From the NCBI GenBank assembly GCA_964504455.1, contig CAZDDY010000012.1, positions 1 through 14,085 on the forward strand: a stretch of 14,085 nt of DNA, given 5' to 3'. Positions within the stretch are counted from its first letter, which is position 1, and each line of letters begins with the position of its first letter. The stretch is from CAZDDY01 sp964504455. Its GTDB lineage: Bacteria > Patescibacteriota > Minisyncoccia > Phycocordibacterales > UBA9973. The position numbers and the translations under genes are program-made. The notes under the pieces are model-generated. The model did no database searches, had not been told where the DNA came from, and saw only the letters and a program-made list of their open reading frames with translations. Positions 6,824-12,059 of this stretch are shown here, one piece after another.

Positions 6824-7958
6824 CCCCACAAATCACGCTCTTTCCTGGTTTAACCAAACTCTTGGCGTGTATATGCTTCCTTTTGATAGAAAGGTGGTTG
6901 GTGGAACCCTGGGAAGACATGCTGGAAATATAATAAGATTTTTTGCCCCATATTATATATACTTCTTTTCACTACTTGGACTTGTAAAACTTAGCTCTGA
7001 CAAAACAAAAGCAACAACACTTCGCTCGCAAGTAATATGGAATGAGGCAGAAAAAAGAAAAATATGGATGAAACAAATTATTTTTCTTGGTAAACCAATT
7101 GATATATACATTACAAAGATTGGAAAAGAGAAAAGAGTATTTGAAAGCATTCCCATGAAAAAAAATACTTCTGGAAGTGATATATGGATGGACGACAAGT
7201 TTGAACTTAAAAAAAAGTTACAGAAAGAAGCTATTCCTGTCCCACAAGGCAAAAGTGTGAGTGCCCTTAGGGAAGCGGAACTACTTTTTGGCAAGCTGAA
7301 AAAACCAATAATTGTAAAACCTCGTCTGGGTTCACGAGGAAGACATACAACTACGCATATTTATACAAAAGAAGAACTTAGAGTTGCATATACAAGTGCT
7401 AAAAAACTCTGTCACTTTGTAATCGTCGAAGAGCAATTACTTGGCAGTGTATATCGTGGAACACTTGTAAATAAAAAACTAGTTGGGGTGCTTCGTGGTG
7501 ATCCACCACGAATACTTGGAGATGGTACAAAAAAAATAAAAGAGTTAATAGAAGAAAAAAATAAAAATCGCCAATCTGGAATCGGCGAAGTAAAAATTAC
7601 AGATGAGCTTGAAACATTTATCAAAAGACAAGGATTTAGCTTAGAAAGTATTTTACCTCCTTTTACTGTTTTAGATTTGTCAGAAAAAATCGGCATTGCA
7701 TATGGAGGAGACGCTATTGAAATTACTCCGCTCATTCATCCAGAGTTACGGATGATCCTCGAAAGGGCTGGAGAAATTGTAGATGCATCTGTTATTGGAT
7801 TTGACTTTATTATTCCTGATCCAACAGAAGATCCAAAAAATCAACATTGGGGAATCATTGAATGTAACTCTCTTCCTTTTATAAATCTTCACCATTTTCC
7901 CAGAGAAGGGACACCGGTAAATATTGCTGCTTTAATTTGGGATATGTGGAAAAAATAA
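6774..7958 (+). CDS. ATP-grasp ligase, cyanophycin synthetase/GshF-like
   Basis: The protein has 394 residues counted from the ATG at 6774; a TTG at 6765 would add three. It carries an N-terminal CPAC pair (11-14), a ~130-residue region of unknown fold, then an ATP-grasp domain. Visible motifs are KPIIVKPRLGSRGR (177-190, ATP-binding lysine and glycine loop), VEEQLLGSVYR (218-228), PPRILGDGTKKIKELI (244-259) as in cyanophycin synthetase and GshF-type ligases, IGFDFI (341-346), and IIECNSLPFI (361-370) with the metal-binding Glu363 and Asn365. Such enzymes activate a carboxylate as acyl phosphate and join it to an amine or thiol. Neither the Mur-ligase half of cyanophycin synthetase nor the GshA half of GshF is present, so the substrate is unknown. 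It overlaps the preceding gene by 50 nt and ends just before a strong terminator. Confidence 0.87.
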   Translation: MNTKQKPSLSCPACGNNPTNHALSWFNQTLGVYMLPFDRKVVGGTLGRHAGNIIRFFAPYYIYFFSLLGLVKLSSDKTKATTLRSQVIWNEAEKRKIWMKQIIFLGKPIDIYITKIGKEKRVFESIPMKKNTSGSDIWMDDKFELKKKLQKEAIPVPQGKSVSALREAELLFGKLKKPIIVKPRLGSRGRHTTTHIYTKEELRVAYTSAKKLCHFVIVEEQLLGSVYRGTLVNKKLVGVLRGDPPRILGDGTKKIKELIEEKNKNRQSGIGEVKITDELETFIKRQGFSLESILPPFTVLDLSEKIGIAYGGDAIEITPLIHPELRMILERAGEIVDASVIGFDFIIPDPTEDPKNQHWGIIECNSLPFINLHHFPREGTPVNIAALIWDMWKK

Positions 7959-7967
7959 TTTTAACAA

Positions 7968-8000
7968 ACAAAACACCCCGGAGATACCGGGGTGTTTTGT
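7968..8000. terminator. Bidirectional intrinsic terminator between convergent genes
   Basis: A perfect 14-bp stem (ACAAAACACCCCGG / CCGGGGTGTTTTGT) has an AGATA loop. It lies 9 nt after the ATP-grasp stop and 14 nt after the stop of the convergent channel-like gene. On the plus strand the stem ends in a TTTTG tract. On the minus strand it ends in TTTTGTTTG followed by AT-rich sequence, so it can serve both directions. Confidence 0.93.
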
Positions 8001-8014
8001 AACTGAAGAAAAGA

Positions 8015-8704
8015 TTATTCTTCGTGTCGAGTTTGGCTTTTAACGTGATCGATAAGGCGCTGTGCGTGATCTTTACCACCCATACCAAATGCGATACCGC
8101 CTGCGATTGCAAGCATAGCAACAATACCAGTAAACAAAACGTTTAGTTGATATTCTGCGATACCTAATTGTGGAAGTGCAATAAAGAATGCAAAGACCCA
8201 AATTGCGTACTTTACGATTGCTGCGAGAGTGTTTGCTGAACGAGCATTTGTTGCTTTTGCAGAACCACCAACAACACGAGCTGCTGCGTCAGCAACAAAT
8301 GTTGCAACGATAAGAACAAGTGCTGCAACAAATACCTTAGGAAGATATTGAAGAACAACAATCTTTAAGAAGTCGTTTACCTCTGAGAGTCCAAGCACAT
8401 TAAGTGATGGGATCAAAAAGGCAAGGATAATAAACCACTTAACAAGTCCTCCAATCAATCGGCCGATAGTAAATCGGAAACCAATTTTCTTGAAGAAATC
8501 AGTAATACCAGCGCTTTCAAAGATACGATCGATCTTGAGTGCTGAGATACCTTCGTTGAGTGCTCGGCCGACCATGGCACCGAGTATCCAACCGACTACG
8601 ATAAAGAGGATTGCGACAATGAGTCCTGGAACGAATGCGATAAAGCCTCCCCAGAGATTTTGGAGTGATGAAGTAAACACTTCACTCCATGATTGTAGTA
8701 CCAT
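8015..8704 (-). CDS. Small-channel-type membrane protein with MscS-like conserved TM helices
   Basis: The protein has 229 residues from the ATG at 8704. About five membrane helices are visible (22-46, 83-104, 118-144, 160-181, 187-207). The GRLIGGLVKWFII segment and the C-terminal AIAGGIAFGMGGKDHAQRLIDH are typical of the conserved TM-helix proteins annotated as small-conductance mechanosensitive channel relatives. The cytoplasmic beta domain of true MscS is missing, because the protein stops about 20 residues after the last helix. A role in ion flux or osmotic relief is inferred from the family only. A longer frame from a TTG at 8767 would add 21 residues. I prefer the ATG because the added residues look non-membrane and lie over two perfect dyads. 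A TATAAA sits just 3 nt before the ATG. Confidence 0.83.
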   Translation of the reverse strand: MVLQSWSEVFTSSLQNLWGGFIAFVPGLIVAILFIVVGWILGAMVGRALNEGISALKIDRIFESAGITDFFKKIGFRFTIGRLIGGLVKWFIILAFLIPSLNVLGLSEVNDFLKIVVLQYLPKVFVAALVLIVATFVADAAARVVGGSAKATNARSANTLAAIVKYAIWVFAFFIALPQLGIAEYQLNVLFTGIVAMLAIAGGIAFGMGGKDHAQRLIDHVKSQTRHEE

Positions 8705-8713
8705 ACTTTTATA

Positions 8714-8748
8714 CTTGTGCCACAAGGGCACGGTCGCGAAATTCGCGA
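8714..8748. repeat. Two adjacent perfect dyads upstream of the channel gene
   Basis: CTTGTG-C-CACAAG (8714-8726) and TCGCGAA-A-TTCGCGA (8734-8748) are perfect inverted repeats with one-base centres, separated by 7 nt. They lie 10-44 nt before the ATG at 8704. One-base centres suit a DNA-binding dimer better than an RNA hairpin, although shorter RNA stems could form. An inverted copy of the first half-site (CCTTGTGG) occurs at 8816-8823. I infer operator sites; the regulator is unknown. Confidence 0.5.
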
Positions 8749-8783
8749 TAATTAACCTTTCGACCAAAAAAGGTGCTATGTAA

Positions 8784-8789
8784 ATTATA
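8784..8789 (-). promoter_or_regulatory. Candidate -10 element for the channel gene
   Basis: A perfect TATAAT on the minus strand lies between the regulator gene and the channel gene. Initiation about 7 nt downstream would give a leader of roughly 70 nt containing both dyads before the ATG at 8704. The sequence 17 nt upstream (TTTAGC) is a weak -35. Confidence 0.4.
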
Positions 8790-8834
8790 GCCTTTTTTCG
8801 GAAGTGCTAAAAGAGCCTTGTGGATAAAGAAAAT

Positions 8835-9461
8835 TTAGGAAATACGAGGTACTTGATTTAAAATCCCATTATCTTTTAAGAGAATATATGGGTAGTCAAC
8901 GATTTCTCGGACTAGTTTGTCATACATATTTGCTCGATAGAGAAAGTCGGGTGTTTCAAAAAGTGCATAGACAAGTTCTTTCCCTATTTCTGCTTCAAGG
9001 AGTCTGACTTGTCGATCAATAACATTTCTTTTAAGATGGTTACCAACAATAAGTAAATCTACCCGAGACCCTTGATCTTGCATAAAAACTCCTGATGCAA
9101 GCAACAGATTTACTTTTCCGGCACCTGAGAACTTCTTCTCTAAAATTTTTGGGTCAATGAATTCAGTATCAAGCAAAAGATTATACAGTGCATCACGGTA
9201 CGGAAATGTTTCATTAAAGACGAATCCGCTGACTCTTTTATTTTTCGATTTTCCACGAACTTTCACTGCCTTTACAAAAATCTTTTTCTTTATAAAGCCT
9301 GCCGTAAGCAATTGAGAGAGTTCTTTGCGTGCATTCGTTAGAGAAATCATGCTTCTTGTTGAAATATCTTTTGCTTCAAAACCAACAGCTGGGTTCAAAA
9401 GGAAAAGACGCATAATCTTTACTTTATGGGCAGAACCGAAAATCTTAGCGAGGGTTTCCAT
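8835..9461 (-). CDS. Winged-helix regulator with a degenerate nucleotidyltransferase-like domain
   Basis: The protein has 208 residues. Residues 1-65 form a winged helix-turn-helix of the ArsR/MarR kind, with AKDISTRSMISLTNARKELSQLLTAGFIKK covering the recognition region. A very basic wing follows (VKVRGKSKNKR, 66-76). The C-terminal half resembles a minimal nucleotidyltransferase fold: LLLASGVF (119-126), then SRVDLLIVG (132-140) where active enzymes have SDxDLxV. The first catalytic Asp is Arg133 here and the preceding GS motif is altered, so activity is doubtful. A DNA-binding regulator with a sensor-like NTase domain is the likeliest reading. The gene has its own TATAAT 7 nt before the ATG. 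Its product could control the downstream channel gene, whose upstream region carries two operator-like dyads; that link is inference. Confidence 0.8.
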   Translation of the reverse strand: METLAKIFGSAHKVKIMRLFLLNPAVGFEAKDISTRSMISLTNARKELSQLLTAGFIKKKIFVKAVKVRGKSKNKRVSGFVFNETFPYRDALYNLLLDTEFIDPKILEKKFSGAGKVNLLLASGVFMQDQGSRVDLLIVGNHLKRNVIDRQVRLLEAEIGKELVYALFETPDFLYRANMYDKLVREIVDYPYILLKDNGILNQVPRIS

Positions 9462-9468
9462 GCAAAAG

Positions 9469-9474
9469 ATTATA
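9469..9474 (-). promoter_or_regulatory. Promoter -10 of the winged-helix regulator gene
   Basis: A perfect TATAAT is followed by 7 nt (CTTTTGC) and the ATG at 9461. Initiation at the usual distance would fall on the start codon, predicting a leaderless mRNA. The sequence upstream is the T-rich tail of the preceding terminator and shows no clear -35. Confidence 0.6.
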
Positions 9475-9492
9475 CACCTATATAAAAAAATA

Positions 9493-9520
9493 AAAAGGAG
9501 CTTCTAAAAGAGCTCCTTTT
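9493..9520 (-). terminator. Intrinsic terminator of the IMP cyclohydrolase gene
   Basis: A 10-bp perfect stem (AAAAGGAGCT / AGCTCCTTTT) with an 8-nt loop lies about 18 nt after the stop codon at 9538. On the minus strand a long T-rich run follows it. It also separates this unit from the regulator promoter about 20 nt further on. Confidence 0.9.
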
Positions 9521-9537
9521 GTAAAAAGTGGTTTTTG

Positions 9538-10125
9538 TCATCGATTAAAATATGCTTCAATCTGCCTTTCGTAATGAGCCGTAGTTTGAAAAGCCTTTTG
9601 AGCAAAACTACGCCTCTGCAAAAGACTTGTTTCACCGTTTTGAGATTGGAGAATATGCCCCAAAAGAGCATAGTCATCTTTATCGCCAACAACAACGATG
9701 TTGGCGTGATTCTTTGCTGCACCTCGTATCATCGATGGCCCGCCGATATCAATCTTCTCAATTACTTCTTCATCTGTTGCCCCAGAAGCGACAGTTTTCT
9801 CAAAAGGATACAGATCGACAATGACCAAGTCTATCAGTGGTATATCGTACTTTTCAATATCTTTTCTGTGGCTTTCTTCCTTTCGGTTTGCAAGAATACC
9901 TCCAAAAAGTTTTGGGTGGAGTGTTTTCACCCTTCCTCCCAAAATGGATGGGTATCCTGTCACTTCTTCAACGGAAGTAACAACATATCCGAGCTTTTCA
10001 ATATACTCTTTTGTCCCGCCAGTTGAGTAGATGGTTACTTGTAATTTAGTTAAAATTGCAAGAATTGGCTCAAGTCCGCTTTTGTCGAAAACCGAAATAA
10101 GCGCAGTGTTAATCCTTTTATTCAT
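9538..10125 (-). CDS. purH: Stand-alone IMP cyclohydrolase (PurH N-terminal domain only)
   Basis: IMP cyclohydrolase closes FAICAR to IMP, the last step of purine synthesis. From the ATG at 10125 the protein has 195 residues and matches the MGS-like N-terminal half of PurH. Motifs are STGGT (34-38), GGRVKTLHPK (63-72), VDLYPF (103-108) and IDIGGPSMIRGAAKN (125-139). Lys67, Tyr106, Asp126 and Lys138 fit the positions of known active-site residues. The AICAR transformylase half (about 300 residues) is absent. The protein ends cleanly after the domain's last helix (TTAHYERQIEAYF) and a terminator follows, so it looks like a genuine single-domain enzyme and not a broken gene. The frame stays open 41 codons upstream, but those residues are not PurH-like. 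A transformylase must be encoded elsewhere or be missing. Confidence 0.92.
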   Translation of the reverse strand: MNKRINTALISVFDKSGLEPILAILTKLQVTIYSTGGTKEYIEKLGYVVTSVEEVTGYPSILGGRVKTLHPKLFGGILANRKEESHRKDIEKYDIPLIDLVIVDLYPFEKTVASGATDEEVIEKIDIGGPSMIRGAAKNHANIVVVGDKDDYALLGHILQSQNGETSLLQRRSFAQKAFQTTAHYERQIEAYFNR

Positions 10126-10155
10126 AACAAAATATTTATTTTTAAAATCTCCTCT

Positions 10156-10183
10156 ACTATATAGAGATTTAAAAAAATTGCAA
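10156..10183 (-). promoter_or_regulatory. Candidate promoter of the IMP cyclohydrolase gene
   Basis: TTGCAA, a 16-nt spacer and TATAGT are found on the minus strand just after the rplL terminator. Initiation near 10149 would give a leader of about 25 nt. A GAGGAG in that leader lies 23 nt from the ATG at 10125, too far to be a normal Shine-Dalgarno. Confidence 0.45.
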
Positions 10184-10188
10184 AAAGA

Positions 10189-10210
10189 AAAGGCCCCTCT
10201 CGGGGCCTTT
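10189..10210 (-). terminator. Intrinsic terminator of the rplJ-rplL operon
   Basis: A perfect 9-bp GC-rich stem (AAAGGCCCC / GGGGCCTTT) with a TCTC loop starts 15 nt after the rplL stop. On the minus strand the T-rich tract TTTTCTTTTT follows it. Confidence 0.95.
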
Positions 10211-10225
10211 GATAAAAAGTAAAAC

Positions 10226-10594
10226 TTATTTAAGTTCAATCTTTCCACCAGCTTCTTCTATCTTCTTTTTGATATCTTCAGCTTCTTCTTTCTTTGCACC
10301 TTCTTTAAGCGTTGCTGGTGCACCATCTACGAGATCTTTTGCCTCTTTAAGACCGAGACCAAGAGCTTCTTTTACAACCTTCATAACACCAATCTTGTTG
10401 TCTCCTGCAGATGCAAGAACAACTGTGTATGAATCTTTTTCTTCAGCACCACCTCCCGCTGCACCTGCAGCTGGAGCTGCAGCAACTGCAGCTGCTGAAA
10501 CACCGAATTTCTCTTCGATTGCTTTTACAAGCTCATTAAGTTCAAGGACTGATGCGCCTTCGAGCTCTGTAAGAAATGAATCAAATTTTGCCAT
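10226..10594 (-). CDS. rplL: 50S ribosomal protein L7/L12
   Basis: L7/L12 forms the dimers of the ribosomal stalk that recruit translation factors; it binds the C-terminal helix of L10. The 122 residues match the family. The N-terminal dimerisation domain (about 1-35, ending EEKFGVSAAAV) is followed by an Ala/Gly-rich hinge (about 36-50) and the C-terminal domain, with KIGVMKVVKEALGLGLKEAKDLVDGAP (67-93) and the ending EEAGGKIELK. It starts 23 nt after rplJ and ends at a strong terminator, so rplJ-rplL is a two-gene operon. No Shine-Dalgarno is evident before the ATG, which is unusual for such a highly expressed gene. Confidence 0.98.
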   Translation of the reverse strand: MAKFDSFLTELEGASVLELNELVKAIEEKFGVSAAAVAAAPAAGAAGGGAEEKDSYTVVLASAGDNKIGVMKVVKEALGLGLKEAKDLVDGAPATLKEGAKKEEAEDIKKKIEEAGGKIELK

Positions 10595-10617
10595 ATATCT
10601 TTACTCTTAATTTCTAA

Positions 10618-11103
10618 TTACTTTGTTTTTGCGACTTCATTAACCGCGATAGCCAAACGTTGCAATGGGGATTTGAGAAGAAATGCAATTTGTGAAAGCA
10701 ATACTTCACGTGAAGGAATAGTAGCAAGACCTGTCATCTGTGCTTTGTCCATATACTTTCCTTCAAAAATACCTCCGACAATTTCAACAGGAGTTTTTGT
10801 CTCTTTTGCAAAAGTGAAAACCCCAGCTGCTGGCTTCAAAAGATCGGTGGAATACGCAATTGCGATTTCTCCTCCGAGCTCCGGCATGGTTCCCTCAATG
10901 TGTAGAGTATCAAGCACTCTTTTTAGAAGTGTTTTCTTGATAACAGTGTATTTCACATCTTCTCCGCGAAGTTTTCGACGGAGTAGAATAGTTTCTTTCA
11001 CTGGGAGTGTTTTAAAGTTCACAAAGACAAGTGACTGCATATCAGAAAGATTCTTTGCAAGTTTTTCTGACTGCTGTACTTTTTGTGCTTTTGTAATTGC
11101 CAT
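10618..11103 (-). CDS. rplJ: 50S ribosomal protein L10
   Basis: L10 anchors L7/L12 dimers to the 23S rRNA stalk base. From the ATG at 11103 the protein has 161 residues, the usual size. It begins MAITKAQKVQQSEKLAK and contains SLVFVNFKTLPVKETILLRR (24-43), the conserved RNA-binding region, and KPAAGVFTFAKE (90-101). The C-terminal helix that binds L7/L12 follows. The frame is open 25 codons further upstream, but those codons lie over leader hairpins and the residues do not fit L10. Its regulation is probably autogenous, through the L10-binding leader in front of it. Neither rplKA nor rpoBC is adjacent, unlike the common bacterial order. Confidence 0.97.
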   Translation of the reverse strand: MAITKAQKVQQSEKLAKNLSDMQSLVFVNFKTLPVKETILLRRKLRGEDVKYTVIKKTLLKRVLDTLHIEGTMPELGGEIAIAYSTDLLKPAAGVFTFAKETKTPVEIVGGIFEGKYMDKAQMTGLATIPSREVLLSQIAFLLKSPLQRLAIAVNEVAKTK

Positions 11104-11121
11104 AATAATTTTGACGTTTGT

Positions 11122-11140
11122 TTTTCCCGAACTGGGAAAA
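11122..11140 (-). promoter_or_regulatory. Second hairpin in the rplJ leader
   Basis: On the minus strand TTTTCCC-AGTTC-GGGAAAA forms a 7-bp stem just after the attenuator-like hairpin. Its 5' arm overlaps the U-rich tract of that hairpin, so the two elements may compete. It ends about 18 nt before the rplJ ATG. Confidence 0.45.
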
Positions 11141-11163
11141 TAAAAATCGACCGTTTCCGGCCG
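11141..11163 (-). terminator. Putative attenuator in the rplJ leader
   Basis: On the minus strand CGGCCG-GAAA-CGGTCG forms a 6-bp stem (one G-U) capped by a GNRA tetraloop, followed by ATTTTTATTTT. This has the shape of an intrinsic terminator upstream of rplJ. Its 5' arm can instead pair with GCCGTA at the start of the leader (11264-11259), which would block the hairpin. Confidence 0.55.
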
Positions 11164-11190
11164 TATAAAGAAACACAAAATATTTGTGTC

Positions 11191-11265
11191 CTCGGTCAGC
11201 GCACTTTCCTCACATAATGAGTTTCGTACATCAAAGTCTTTATCGACTACTGACTGTCTACGGCG
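11191..11265 (-). ncRNA. Ribosomal L10 leader (autoregulatory mRNA structure)
   Basis: The minus strand reads GCCGTAGACAGTCAG at the 5' side and CTGACCGAGGAC at the 3' side. These strings match my memory of the conserved kink-turn core of L10 leaders, in which the L10-(L12) complex binds its own mRNA. GTCAG (11254-11250) pairs with CTGAC (11199-11195). Between them lie two small hairpins, AGTC-GATAAA-GACT and CTCA-TTATG-TGAG. The predicted transcription start (about 11268) is immediately upstream. The structure is assigned by eye, without a covariance search. Confidence 0.82.
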
Positions 11266-11274
11266 AACAAAGAG

Positions 11275-11303
11275 ACTATACCACTAGTTATTTATACGGT
11301 CAA
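11275..11303 (-). promoter_or_regulatory. Canonical promoter of the rplJ-rplL operon
   Basis: On the minus strand TTGACC (5 of 6), a spacer of exactly 17 nt and TATAGT (5 of 6) form the best -35/-10 pair in the window. The start would fall near 11268, just before the conserved L10 leader. The -35 lies inside the last codons of the 57-residue gene and the -10 just after its stop. Confidence 0.82.
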
Positions 11304-11457
11304 TGATTGATGATACGAAAGAAGAAAGTGAGGTTTCCCCTTTTGTATATTCACCTGAAGATTCAAGATCTTTCTTTCCAACAAAAAAAGTGGTCACAAC
11401 GCCAATAGCTGCCATACACACAAGTCCTATGAGTGTCCATACGAGATGCTTCTTCAT
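11284..11457 (-). CDS. Small single-helix membrane protein, 57 residues
   Basis: A short open frame runs from an ATG at 11457 to a TAG at 11284. It encodes a basic N-terminus (MKKH), a single hydrophobic helix (about residues 5-26, with Cys14) and a polar Ser/Glu-rich tail ending SSIIDRINN. No family is recognised. Support comes from its signal-anchor design and from an extended -10 (TGA-TAAGAT) followed by 6 nt and the ATG. It also fills the space between the adenylate kinase-like gene and the rplJ promoter. Expected location is the cytoplasmic membrane with the tail outside. Its 3' end contains the -35 of the rplJ promoter, which constrains both sequences. Confidence 0.6.
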   Translation of the reverse strand: MKKHLVWTLIGLVCMAAIGVVTTFFVGKKDLESSGEYTKGETSLSSFVSSIIDRINN

Positions 11458-11463
11458 AGTGCT

Positions 11464-11472
11464 ATCTTATCA
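11464..11472 (-). promoter_or_regulatory. Candidate promoter of the 57-residue gene
   Basis: TGA-TAAGAT followed by AGCACT and the ATG repeats the layout seen before the gene at 5468. The TGA is also the stop codon of the adenylate kinase-like gene. TAAGAT keeps the TAnnnT core of -10 elements. Confidence 0.4.
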
Positions 11473-12057
11473 CAAAGCATGTTGCCAGCTTTGTATTTGT
11501 TTTTCTATATCTTCCGAAACTTTCTTTATTGATTGATTACCATTTATTTTTTTAAGTATTTTTTTATCTTCAAAAAATTTAACTGTTTTCGAAACCTGAA
11601 GTTTATGCCAACGAATTCTCTCGTGCACATGTTTTTTGTCGTCGATATTTCGAATACGCAGACTCGATCGCTTGTATATTTCTTTCTCTGGCAGAGCAAT
11701 GTAAAATGCTCGAACATTTTCTCTCCTTTCTGTAATTATTTTAAGTAGTAGTTGTGCTTCTGGTTTTAACCGTGGATTACCAACGAAAAGCGCAGTCTTT
11801 CCTTTTGGACATTTTTGCATACTTTCAATTAGAAATTTCTTCATCAGAGAGACAGGTGCTGGCTTCCCTTTTCCAGTAGTTTTGCGTAAAAGCTCTCCTT
11901 CTTTTGTTTTTGAGTCTTGAAGCTTTCGCCAATATTTTCCAGATTCAACAAGAAAAACATTATACTTTTTGCGCAGAATTTCTGCCTGGGTATCTTTCCC
12001 AGAAGTAATTTGTCCTAAAAGGACAACATGAAATGGAAGTTTTTCCTTTGTACTCAT
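11470..12057 (-). CDS. Adenylate kinase-like nucleoside monophosphate kinase without a LID domain
   Basis: The protein has 195 residues. The P-loop is GQITSGKDTQ (15-24), against GxPGxGKGTQ in adenylate kinase. An AMP-site-like segment ESGKYWRK follows (38-45), then GKPAPVSLM (64-72, matching the G-x-PV/D region) and VGNPRLKPEAQ (92-102), where true Adk has DGFPR. RIRNIDDKKHVHERI (134-148) corresponds to the R-R-DD region after the LID, but the LID insertion is absent. Family members transfer phosphate from ATP to a nucleoside monophosphate in the cytoplasm. The altered P-loop and missing Asp leave the substrate uncertain, and a housekeeping adk probably exists elsewhere. It begins 2 nt after the Gmad2-like gene stops, suggesting translational coupling. 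Confidence 0.8.
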   Translation of the reverse strand: MSTKEKLPFHVVLLGQITSGKDTQAEILRKKYNVFLVESGKYWRKLQDSKTKEGELLRKTTGKGKPAPVSLMKKFLIESMQKCPKGKTALFVGNPRLKPEAQLLLKIITERRENVRAFYIALPEKEIYKRSSLRIRNIDDKKHVHERIRWHKLQVSKTVKFFEDKKILKKINGNQSIKKVSEDIEKQIQSWQHAL

Positions 12058-12059
12058 TA

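Noticed and set aside
9535..10026. A 163-residue plus-strand open frame
   Set aside because: It is a shadow of the IMP cyclohydrolase gene, with a Cys/Phe/Ser-rich composition and no recognisable domain.
9538..10125. The PurH-like gene as a truncated pseudogene
   Set aside because: The cyclohydrolase motifs are intact, the end coincides with the domain boundary, and a terminator follows; no remnant of the second domain is present.
10149..10154. GAGGAG before the IMP cyclohydrolase gene, and a similar GGAG before pilN (3654-3657), as Shine-Dalgarno sites
   Set aside because: They lie 22-23 nt from their ATGs, and no in-frame alternative start lies closer.
10126..10248. A longer start for the IMP cyclohydrolase gene
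   Set aside because: The 41 extra residues are unlike PurH and cross both the rplL terminator and the promoter-like element.
10209..10610. A 133-residue Ala/Ser-rich open frame on the plus strand
   Set aside because: It is the exact antisense of rplL, whose alanine-rich hinge keeps the opposite strand open; it has no independent coding support.
11104..11178. A longer rplJ start giving 25 extra residues
   Set aside because: The extra codons lie over the leader hairpins, and L10 proteins normally begin at the MAITKAQK-like sequence.
11161..11298. A 9-bp inverted match, CCGTATAAA (11298-11290) and TTTATACGG (11169-11161, both read on the minus strand)
   Set aside because: The first arm lies in the spacer of the rplJ promoter, upstream of the expected transcript start, so it cannot pair in the RNA. 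The shorter GCCGTA/TACGGC pair is within the transcript and is preferred.
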